Source: an uncultured Lachnospiraceae bacterium (GTDB lineage: Bacteria > Bacillota > Clostridia > Lachnospirales > Lachnospiraceae). From it: DNA of 11,659 bases. Shown piece after piece: positions 1-6,066 of this stretch. The position numbers were made by a program, and so were the translations under genes. Positions within the stretch are counted from its first letter, which is position 1; every line of letters begins with the position of its first letter. Under the pieces are notes generated by a model. It had not been told where the DNA came from, ran no database searches, and was given only the letters and a program-made list of their open reading frames with translations. The stretch is from assembly GCA_937885345.1 (NCBI GenBank), contig CAKZZH010000085.1, forward strand, positions 1 through 11,659, read 5' to 3'.

Positions 1-68
1 GATTCATGGATGTCTTATATTCTGTTAATTCCTACAGTAAATTTACCCGACCCGCAGCTGCCGCAATA

Positions 69-89
69 TTGTAAAAAATGCGTTTACAA
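69..89. promoter_or_regulatory. Inverted repeat over the -35/spacer, possible operator
   Basis: TTGTAAA (69-75) and TTTACAA (83-89) are perfect inverted copies separated by seven bases (AAATGCG). The dyad starts exactly at the -35 box and runs through most of the spacer, where a bound repressor would block RNA polymerase. The cognate regulator cannot be named. The arms are too far apart for a classic catabolite-responsive element. Confidence 0.45.
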
Positions 90-97
90 AGTATAAT
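69..97 (+). promoter_or_regulatory. Sigma-A-type promoter of the transglutaminase lipoprotein gene
   Basis: The -35 box is TTGTAA (69-74) and the -10 box is a perfect TATAAT (92-97), separated by the ideal 17 bases. Transcription would start near 104, leaving about 40 bases of leader before the ATG at 144. No other promoter-like pair is visible in the first 140 bases, so this probably drives both plus-strand genes. Confidence 0.75.
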
Positions 98-143
98 ATA
101 AAGTAAGATTCATTTCTGTTCTCGGACTGAAAGGATGGAGCAT

Positions 144-1505
144 ATGAATAAAATCAAAAGACTGATTACGATCACGATACTTACTTTCGCTATGCTGGCA
201 GTTGCTGTTGCAGGATGCAAGAAGCGCAATGCTTCTACGCTTCCCTCAAGCACATCTTCGCAGTCATCGGGTGAAGACGGCACGGATGTTTCAAACAGCT
301 CCGATGAAACAAGCGAACAATCTACCAAATCGGATTCCGGCAAGGACTCTGACGATTCAGAAAAAGACACGGACGATTCCAAGGAAACGACCACAGATTC
401 CGAAGACTCGGACGATGAAACCACCAATACAACGGACTTAGGCGATGAGACCACAACCGAGAAGGAAGGTCAGGCCTCAACCGAAAACACAGATGCAGCC
501 ACCACCTCTTCAAACAGCACAAAAGAGACGACTAAGGCTACCGAGGCTACTACGACAACTAAGGCCACAGAGGCCGCAACGACCGCTAAGCCTACCGAGG
601 CTACTACAACAGCGACACAGGCAACAGAGGTAGCAACCACAACAACTCAGGCAGAGACCACAACCGTTCAGGAGGAGACTACAACAGCAGCTCCGACAAT
701 TTCATTAGAACCGCTTACAGACTCAATGAGCAATCATGTATATGGTTCCTACACCGACGACGATCTTGCAGCCGCAAAAAGCATTGCCGAGTCACTCGTT
801 ACCTCCGCTACAAGTCAAGAATATGTTGTCAAAGTAATACATGATTATCTTGTAAATACAATTACATATACACTTGGTTGCCACTCCATATACGATGCAC
901 TTGTTAACAAAGCATGTGTTTGTCAAGGATATGCAGACGCATTCTCTGCAATATGCTATTATCTTGGTATAGAAGCTCACACCGCTCATGGTACAGCTAC
1001 TAATAGTAAAGGGACGGAGTCTCATGCATGGAATCAAGTAAAAGTAGACGGAACATGGTACAACATCGATGTTACTTGGGATGATCCTGAAGATACGTTG
1101 TCGTATCAATATTTTCTGATTACAGATGACAAAATAAAAAAAGACCACACTTTAAAAGGAGTTGCAGGTGGCACAGTTAATAGTTGTACCAGTACAACTA
1201 CTACAGATTATGAACTTGTATATGCTAAATCCCTATGTACTAATTGCATTGTTATCTCAAGCATCGACACAACCGCTATTGCAGAATATATACATACCTA
1301 TCCTACACAGGAAACCTATTATTTCATATATGATTTTGGAGAAACAGGTGTAAGTGCAAGTGATGACGGTATATATCAAAGTATTTCTGACGCAGTATAT
1401 AATGTATTGGTCAGCGATAATATTGGCTTTTCTATGAGAGGTACATCAATATCTTATACTTATGGAGCAAGATATGTATGTTATCCGATAATAGTAACCA
1501 GATAA
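144..1505 (+). CDS. Transglutaminase-like domain lipoprotein, Ser/Thr-rich linker
   Basis: Predicted surface lipoprotein of 453 residues. The N-terminus has basic residues, a hydrophobic stretch and a lipobox ending VAGC, so Cys25 would be lipidated and anchored outside the membrane. Residues about 30-185 are low complexity: first Ser/Asp/Glu-rich, then Thr-rich with TEATTT/TKATEA-like units, a probable wall-spanning linker. Residues about 220-320 form a transglutaminase-like core with a visible triad: Cys260 in VCQGYADAF, His294 in SHAWNQV and Asp309 in NIDVTWDDP. Such domains are cysteine-protease-fold enzymes that cross-link or cleave proteins or peptides; the substrate is unknown. The last 130 residues match nothing I recognise. 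I chose ATG 144 because AAAGGA (130-135) is 8 bases upstream; an in-frame ATG at 135 overlaps that ribosome site and would add only three residues. GC content falls sharply between the linker and the C-terminal half. Confidence 0.85.
   Translation: MNKIKRLITITILTFAMLAVAVAGCKKRNASTLPSSTSSQSSGEDGTDVSNSSDETSEQSTKSDSGKDSDDSEKDTDDSKETTTDSEDSDDETTNTTDLGDETTTEKEGQASTENTDAATTSSNSTKETTKATEATTTTKATEAATTAKPTEATTTATQATEVATTTTQAETTTVQEETTTAAPTISLEPLTDSMSNHVYGSYTDDDLAAAKSIAESLVTSATSQEYVVKVIHDYLVNTITYTLGCHSIYDALVNKACVCQGYADAFSAICYYLGIEAHTAHGTATNSKGTESHAWNQVKVDGTWYNIDVTWDDPEDTLSYQYFLITDDKIKKDHTLKGVAGGTVNSCTSTTTTDYELVYAKSLCTNCIVISSIDTTAIAEYIHTYPTQETYYFIYDFGETGVSASDDGIYQSISDAVYNVLVSDNIGFSMRGTSISYTYGARYVCYPIIVTR
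531..693 (+). repeat. Degenerate Thr/Ala/Glu-rich coding repeat
   Basis: Within the lipoprotein gene, codons repeat as variations on T-K-A-T-E-A-T-T-T, with several near-copies such as TKATEATTTT, TKATEAATTA, KPTEATTTA and TQATEVATTTT. The DNA copies differ at third positions, so this is an old or selectively maintained protein repeat rather than a recent tandem expansion. It probably makes an extended, possibly glycosylated, stalk. Confidence 0.7.
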
Positions 1506-1536
1506 TAAATAACAAATATATGACAGTTAACCACAT

Positions 1537-2418
1537 ATGAAGATAACCAATAACCATGTAAAAGGAATCATATACATACTTATTGCGGCTTTCTGCTTTT
1601 CGATAATGACACTGTGCGTGAGACTCGCCGGTGACCTTCCGACAATGCAGAAAGTCTTCTTCCGTAATGCCGTTGCGGCGATCATCGCGGTTGTGACGCT
1701 GGCAAGATCGGCGGACGGTTTCAAGATAAAGAAAACAAGCTGGCCATCGATCATTATGAGATGCGTGTTCGGAACCGCCGGTATGATCCTTAATTTCTGG
1801 GCAATTGACAGACTAGGTCTGGCCGATGCGAATATGCTCAATAAAATGTCACCGTTCTTTGCGATCATCATATCCATATTTATTTTAAAAGAAAAACCCA
1901 CACTCGTTGAATGGATAACGCTTGTGATCGCATTTATCGGGGCGGCTTTTATCGTGAAGCCGACGGCCGGAATCGCTTCGCTCCCGGCGCTTGCGGGACT
2001 CGGCGGCGGACTCGGTGCGGGAATCGCATATGCTTTTGTAAGGAAACTCGGAATCCAAGGTGAGAGAGGGCCGGTGATAGTTATGTGCTTCTCGTTGTTC
2101 TCATGCCTCGTTGCTGTGCCTTTTATTATAATAGACGGCGAGCCTATGACATGGCAGCAGACTTTGCTGCTGACAGGATCGGGCGTAGCAGCCGCAGGAG
2201 GACAATTTGGCATTACGGCGGCATATCAGCATGCCCCCGCCAAAGAAATCTCAGTATTCGACTATATGCAGGTTGTATTCGCCACACTCTGGGGCGTGAT
2301 ACTCTTCTCGGAACTTCCGGATGTATTCAGCATTATAGGATATGTGCTTATAATCGGAACCGCAGTCTTCAAATGGCAGTATAATATAAGACGCTCCGCG
2401 GACAGCGAAGCGTCTTAG
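1537..2418 (+). CDS. DMT-superfamily transporter with two EamA domains
   Basis: A 293-residue integral membrane protein with about ten hydrophobic segments in two EamA-like halves, the usual length and layout for drug/metabolite transporters. The first half contains FRNAVAAI and ILKEKPTLVEW, and the second contains AYQHAPAKEISVFDY and ILFSELPDVFS. The end of each half has the characteristic short loop after an acidic E-x-P-type motif. These proteins export or import small metabolites, but sequence alone does not give the substrate. The ATG at 1537 lies 31 bases after the lipoprotein stop with no terminator between, so it is probably cotranscribed. No convincing Shine-Dalgarno precedes it; a six-codon ORF beginning at 1520 ends in TGA overlapping this ATG as ATGA. 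The last codons lie in a terminator-like hairpin. Confidence 0.88.
   Translation: MKITNNHVKGIIYILIAAFCFSIMTLCVRLAGDLPTMQKVFFRNAVAAIIAVVTLARSADGFKIKKTSWPSIIMRCVFGTAGMILNFWAIDRLGLADANMLNKMSPFFAIIISIFILKEKPTLVEWITLVIAFIGAAFIVKPTAGIASLPALAGLGGGLGAGIAYAFVRKLGIQGERGPVIVMCFSLFSCLVAVPFIIIDGEPMTWQQTLLLTGSGVAAAGGQFGITAAYQHAPAKEISVFDYMQVVFATLWGVILFSELPDVFSIIGYVLIIGTAVFKWQYNIRRSADSEAS
2387..2417. terminator. Hairpin overlapping the 3' end of the transporter gene
   Basis: TAAGACGCT (2387-2395) pairs perfectly with AGCGTCTTA (2409-2417), a 9-bp stem with a 13-base loop. It encodes the final residues of the transporter and ends one base before the end of its stop codon. No long U-tract follows on the plus strand. 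On the minus strand the arm is followed by an AT-rich stretch, so it may also act downstream of citrate synthase. Confidence 0.45.
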
Positions 2419-2434
2419 AATCATTGCACTATAT

Positions 2435-2455
2435 GCGCCGGGGCGCGTTTTTATT
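2435..2455 (+). terminator. Short GC-rich hairpin plus T-tract after the transporter gene
   Basis: GCGC(C)...(G)GCGC between 2435 and 2446 forms a small GC-only stem with a very tight loop, followed by a G and TTTTTATT (2448-2455). The run of T residues supports intrinsic termination of the plus-strand transcript. It also overlaps the citrate synthase stop codon at 2451-2453, so the two convergent genes share this region. Confidence 0.5.
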
Positions 2456-3785
2456 CTCTTTCCTTCATAACGGACATATATGCCGGACGGATTATTTTAC
2501 CGGCTCCTATAAGTTCTTCAAGACGATGAGCGCTCCAACCGGCAATTCTCGCAATGCCGAACAACGGCGTATATAATTCCCGGGGAATTCCAAGCATCGT
2601 ATATACAAATCCACTGTAGAAATCGACATTGGGACTTACACCCTTATAGATATGACGTCCCTTAGCAATAACCTCAGGGGCGATCTTCTCGATATTCTCG
2701 TAGAGAAGCAGGTCGTGCTGGGCACTCTTCTCCTCGGTGAGTTTGAGGACATAATCCTTAAAAACCCTTTCTCTCGGATCGGACTTGGAATATACCGCAT
2801 GTCCCATTCCATAGATAAGGCCTTTTCCGTCAAAGGCGTCTCCGTCTAGGATCTTGGTAAGATAATTCCTTATCTCGTCCTCATCGCTCCAATCGGAAAC
2901 ATTCTTACGGATGTCGTCCATCATATCCATTACTTTGATATTGGCACCACCATGTCTGGGGCCCTTCAGAGACGACATTGCCGCAGCCATAGTTGCATAG
3001 GTGTCGGAGCCGGAGGATGTAACCACCCTCGTCGTAAAGGTCGAATTATTACCGCCGCCATGCTCTGCGTGAAGCATCAGAGCAACATCAAGAACCTTCG
3101 CTTCAACCTCAGTGAATTTCTCGTCCGGACGAAGCATCATAAGAATATTTTCCGCGGTAGAATACTTCGGATTAGGTCTGTGTATATACATGCTTCCGTA
3201 ATTATCATAATGGTTATATGCATGATAACCATATACCGCAAGCATCGGAAAAGTCGCGATCAGCTTCAGACATTGGCATACATTATCATACAGATCCGTG
3301 CTCATCGTAGTCTTGTCATAAGACGCGAGCGTGAGGATGGACCTGGTCATAGAATTCATAATGTCCTTACCGGGAGCCTTCATTATGACATCCCTTGTAA
3401 AATTCCTCGGAAGCGTCCTGGTCTTAACCAGTGCCTGCACAAATTCGGAAAGTTCCTCATCATCGGGCTTCTCGCCGAAAAGCAGCAGATACGCCGTCTT
3501 CTCAAATCCGAAAGGGGTATCGGCACTTTCTTTTACAAGCTGCTCAACATTATATCCCCTGTACCAGAGCTGACCATCGCAAGGGATCCTCTCACCGTTT
3601 TCCTCATTGAACGAAACGATCTTGGAAATGTTGGTGAGGCCCGTAAGTACACCCTTTCCGTTTACATCTCTAAGTCCTCTGTTTACCCCATATTCCTTAA
3701 ACAACTGATCGGAGATCGTGTCATTGGCAATAAGTATGGGCGCTTGTTTGTAAGCATAATCGATAATATTCTTATTAGTACTCAT
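2451..3785 (-). CDS. Citrate synthase (citrate/2-methylcitrate synthase family)
   Basis: A 444-residue citrate synthase, which condenses acetyl-CoA with oxaloacetate to give citrate in the cytoplasm. The family's catalytic signatures are visible: HAEHGGGNNST near residue 240, GPRHGGAN near 277, GMGHAVYSKSDPR near 327 (catalytic His) and NVDFYSG near 387 (catalytic Asp). The length and extended N-terminus resemble the forms common in Clostridia. Use of propionyl-CoA (methylcitrate synthase) cannot be excluded, but no methylcitrate-pathway genes are nearby. No other TCA enzyme is in the window, so in an anaerobe it may serve mainly glutamate synthesis. The start is supported by AGGAG at 3793-3797, seven bases upstream of ATG. 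The gene has its own promoter and a palindromic operator candidate, and appears monocistronic. Confidence 0.95.
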   Translation of the reverse strand: MSTNKNIIDYAYKQAPILIANDTISDQLFKEYGVNRGLRDVNGKGVLTGLTNISKIVSFNEENGERIPCDGQLWYRGYNVEQLVKESADTPFGFEKTAYLLLFGEKPDDEELSEFVQALVKTRTLPRNFTRDVIMKAPGKDIMNSMTRSILTLASYDKTTMSTDLYDNVCQCLKLIATFPMLAVYGYHAYNHYDNYGSMYIHRPNPKYSTAENILMMLRPDEKFTEVEAKVLDVALMLHAEHGGGNNSTFTTRVVTSSGSDTYATMAAAMSSLKGPRHGGANIKVMDMMDDIRKNVSDWSDEDEIRNYLTKILDGDAFDGKGLIYGMGHAVYSKSDPRERVFKDYVLKLTEEKSAQHDLLLYENIEKIAPEVIAKGRHIYKGVSPNVDFYSGFVYTMLGIPRELYTPLFGIARIAGWSAHRLEELIGAGKIIRPAYMSVMKERE

Positions 3786-3833
3786 ACTTTTTCTCCTACA
3801 ATAATTAAACTACAAATTATCGGATACTCAAAA

Positions 3834-3863
3834 ATTGTACCAATAAATATCCAAATGTGTCAA
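3834..3863 (-). promoter_or_regulatory. Strong sigma-A-type promoter of the citrate synthase gene
   Basis: On the minus strand, a perfect -35 TTGACA (3863-3858) is followed after 18 bases by -10 TACAAT (3839-3834), five of six matches. Transcription would start near 3827, giving a leader of about 42 bases with the ribosome site at 3793-3797. Confidence 0.75.
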
Positions 3864-3872
3864 TTGACACAT
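3855..3872. promoter_or_regulatory. Perfect 18-bp palindrome, probable operator
   Basis: ATGTGTCAATTGACACAT is its own reverse complement with no mismatch and no spacer. It contains the entire -35 box of the citrate synthase promoter, the classic position for a repressor site. I cannot assign the regulator: the sequence does not fit the FNR (TTGAT-N4-ATCAA) or CodY consensus. Confidence 0.6.
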
Positions 3873-3918
3873 GTACTAATTTGTATATTTTTTGCATAAA
3901 ATACCTGTTTCCGAAGAA

Positions 3919-3953
3919 GAGCATCCCGGATATTCATCATATCCGGGACGCTC
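3919..3953. terminator. Hairpin terminator downstream of the chemoreceptor gene
   Basis: A stem of 14 base pairs with one A-C mismatch (3919-3933 with 3939-3953) and a 5-base loop; its core is TCCCGGATAT/ATATCCGGGA. It lies 27 bases after the chemoreceptor stop codon and just before the citrate synthase promoter region. The T-tract on the minus strand is weak (TTCTTCGG), so termination strength is uncertain. Confidence 0.6.
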
Positions 3954-3980
3954 ATATATAATGTACCTTCTCTTAAAATC

Positions 3981-5786
3981 TTATAAACTGAATCTACCCA
4001 CGATCCCTTCAAGGTTGCGTACGTATTCCATACATTCATCAACCTTCTCGGATGTTCCGCTTGTCTCGGTAACAATATCGGTGGTCTTCTCAGCCATGTC
4101 GTTAACACCTTTTGCGGAATCCGCAATTGTAGTATTGATTCCTTCGATGGCATTACGAACATCGCCTATGATGTTATTGAGATCGTAAACCGCACTCTCG
4201 ATCTCGGAAAGTGCATTCTCAAATGTATCAGCATCACCGTTGTAAGAATTGGCAAGATCGGCATTTGATTCAAGAAGCTCTGCCGTATTGCTCTCCATAT
4301 AATCCTGAGTCTTCTTGAGGCACGCTGCAAGCTCATCAACCGCTGATTTAACCTCATCGGTGATTGCCGTAATCTCGCCGACAGTCTCTGAAGATTCGGT
4401 AGCAAGTTTACCGATCTGATCGGCAACGACAGCAAAGCCTCTGCCCGCCTCACCTGCTCTTGCTGCTTCAATTGAAGCATTGAGTGAAAGGAGATTGGTC
4501 TGCTCTGCAATTGAATTGATCCTCTCCGAAAGCTCATTGATCTTGTCAACTGCCTTAGATTTCTCAACTGCTCTCGCAGATTCTTCCTTGGCACTTGCAA
4601 GAACGGCCTCAGCCTGCTGCCTTGCAATATCGCCCTTGCGGATACCCTCCGAAGCCTTCTCGTGAATCTCTCTTGATACCTGAATTCCGTTGCTTGCAAG
4701 CTGTCCTACAGACTCTGCTCTTGAAGACATTTCCTGAACACTTGCCGTAATTGAATCGGTAGTCGCCGTTGTCTCCTGCATTGATGCGGCAAGCTGCTGA
4801 GTGGTCGCCGAGTTATCCGTACAAATACTGTTAACGTTATCTGTGATTTCCTGGAGGTTAGTGATATCCGTAGAAATCTTATTGCTTGCCTCTCCGATTT
4901 CACCTACGATATTACGAAGATTGCCTCTCATCTCTCCGACGGCTTTGGCAATAAGTCCGATCTCATCTTTACGCTTAACCAGTCTCTGGCTGTCAGGATT
5001 ATGTACAAAATTAAAATCAGCCGTATCCTGAATGATCACATTAAGTCTGTGAAGTCCGGAAAGAATAAGCTTAATCATAAAATAGAATACAATAATCGCA
5101 ACTACAACAATCGCTACCGCAATGATTATAAGCATATTCCTAAGCTGTGTGATAGGAGCCATGATCGTGTCATAATCACCGGTTACGATTACGATATTGC
5201 CGGCGGCTGTAAATGCATATCCGGCATATTTCTTAGCACCCTTATAGAGATAAACAACCGAGCCGTCCCCAATCTGACCGGGAGTCTCACCTGCCTGAAG
5301 TCTTGATACAAGGCCCTTAACTGCGGCATTCTCTACCGCATTACCTATTTTATCGACAGTAGGGTGGAAAATCATAGTTCCGTCGGCACTGACCATATAT
5401 GCATATGATCCATCAATTCCATCAAGTTCTATCGTTCCGAGAACGGGAGCAAACAGATTATAAATATTCTCTCTGTTGCCTTCAACGTCGGCAATAAGCG
5501 CAGAAACAATATTATTCTCGGCTTGTGCAGCCTGTTCCTCGCTGACATAAATTGAACGTTCATCATCACTCATTACGACACCGAGCATGGAATCCAGAGC
5601 GTCAACCGCTGTTTCTGCAACGTTCTTGGTGTAGTGCATATAAGTCTCTTCAAGTGCTGATGTAGATCTTGTAATTGAAATTGCCGTAACAACGGCAACC
5701 AGAGAACCACCACCGACTACGATCATTATTATGATCTTAAAGGCTATTGAATTAAAAAAGCCTACCTTTCTTTTCTTTCTGTCCAT
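3981..5786 (-). CDS. Methyl-accepting chemotaxis protein with Cache-like sensor domain
   Basis: A transmembrane chemoreceptor of 601 residues. TM1 is at about 14-38, an extracytoplasmic sensor at about 40-212 and TM2 at about 213-237, followed by a HAMP linker and a long cytoplasmic coiled coil. The sensor contains YAYMVSADGTMIFHP, typical of a Cache fold, and is sized for a single Cache module. The signalling tip at about 423-459 is canonical, including QTNLLSLNASIEAARAGEAG and GRGFAVVADQIGKLA. It should bind a small ligand outside the cell and control CheA through CheW. No C-terminal NWETF-type pentapeptide is present; the protein ends GRFSL. AAAGGA (5796-5801) lies nine bases upstream of ATG, supporting the start. 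No che or flagellar genes are in the window, so it is an isolated receptor gene with its own promoter and terminator hairpin. The ligand is unknown. Confidence 0.95.
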   Translation of the reverse strand: MDRKKRKVGFFNSIAFKIIIMIVVGGGSLVAVVTAISITRSTSALEETYMHYTKNVAETAVDALDSMLGVVMSDDERSIYVSEEQAAQAENNIVSALIADVEGNRENIYNLFAPVLGTIELDGIDGSYAYMVSADGTMIFHPTVDKIGNAVENAAVKGLVSRLQAGETPGQIGDGSVVYLYKGAKKYAGYAFTAAGNIVIVTGDYDTIMAPITQLRNMLIIIAVAIVVVAIIVFYFMIKLILSGLHRLNVIIQDTADFNFVHNPDSQRLVKRKDEIGLIAKAVGEMRGNLRNIVGEIGEASNKISTDITNLQEITDNVNSICTDNSATTQQLAASMQETTATTDSITASVQEMSSRAESVGQLASNGIQVSREIHEKASEGIRKGDIARQQAEAVLASAKEESARAVEKSKAVDKINELSERINSIAEQTNLLSLNASIEAARAGEAGRGFAVVADQIGKLATESSETVGEITAITDEVKSAVDELAACLKKTQDYMESNTAELLESNADLANSYNGDADTFENALSEIESAVYDLNNIIGDVRNAIEGINTTIADSAKGVNDMAEKTTDIVTETSGTSEKVDECMEYVRNLEGIVGRFSL

Positions 5787-5842
5787 TACGTAAAATCCTT
5801 TCTGAAAATATTAGGGCATTAAATCCGCAATCCCCGAGCAAA

Positions 5843-5871
5843 AGTATATCACATAAGAGAAAAAATTGCAC
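5843..5871 (-). promoter_or_regulatory. Extended -10 promoter of the chemoreceptor gene
   Basis: On the minus strand TATACT (5848-5843) is preceded by TGA, giving an extended -10 motif. A weak -35, GTGCAA (5871-5866), lies 17 bases upstream. The leader would be about 50 bases. No sigma-28 (motility) promoter motif was seen, although chemoreceptor genes often use one. Confidence 0.5.
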
Positions 5872-5872
5872 C

Positions 5873-5901
5873 AAAAAAAATACGATTTTGCTATTTTTTT
5901 T
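5873..5901. repeat. A8/T8 inverted repeat upstream of the chemoreceptor promoter
   Basis: AAAAAAAATA (5873-5882) and TATTTTTTTT (5892-5901) are perfect inverted copies around a 9-base spacer. They begin directly upstream of the -35 box at 5871, where A- and T-tracts can act as an UP element or bend the DNA. A terminator role is unlikely because the stem has no G or C pairs. Confidence 0.4.
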
Positions 5902-5956
5902 GTCTATTTTTCCGAAACCAAACCATTCGACATACCTCAGCACTTCGGTCATTTAA

Positions 5957-6021
5957 AAGGAGTGTGTCCCATATACGGCATCCTTAGGAACGTGGATGGC
6001 CATATATAGGATACACTCCTT
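5957..6021. terminator. 65-base imperfect hairpin downstream of ftsH
   Basis: The outer arms AAGGAGTGTGTCC (5957-5969) and GGATACACTCCTT (6009-6021) pair with one G-U wobble. Pairing continues inward through ATATA/TATAT and GGCATCC/GGATGGCC, with two mismatches and one bulged G, to a 10-base loop (5984-5993). About 25 pairs form in total. On the minus strand it lies about 45 bases after the ftsH stop and the transcript then reads TTTTAAA, so ftsH termination is the simplest role. Its length and interrupted stem would also fit a dispersed palindromic repeat. Confidence 0.55.
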
Positions 6022-6066
6022 ATTATTTTACGGCAGTATATAAACAATAGAGTATGTCCGACTTGA

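Noticed and set aside
69..89. Catabolite-responsive (CcpA) site at the lipoprotein promoter
   Set aside because: The arms are separated by seven bases, longer than a cre site, and the central CG-containing core is not in register.
144..740. CRISPR-like or tandem DNA array in the repetitive first half of the lipoprotein gene
   Set aside because: Repeats are degenerate, in frame and code for a Thr-rich linker; there are no uniform repeats or spacers.
3864..3892. Divergent plus-strand promoter using the second TTGACA of the palindrome
   Set aside because: No good -10 lies 16-18 bases away, and no plus-strand gene follows; the second TTGACA is a consequence of the palindrome.
2952..3899. Plus-strand open frame of 315 codons opposite citrate synthase
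   Set aside because: It is antisense to an intact enzyme gene, with a Cys/Arg/His/Ile-rich composition typical of a shadow frame and no domain.
5957..6021. Known riboswitch or miniature transposon
   Set aside because: No conserved riboswitch core is recognisable, the element is not in a gene leader on the expressed strand, and no clear target-site duplication flanks it.
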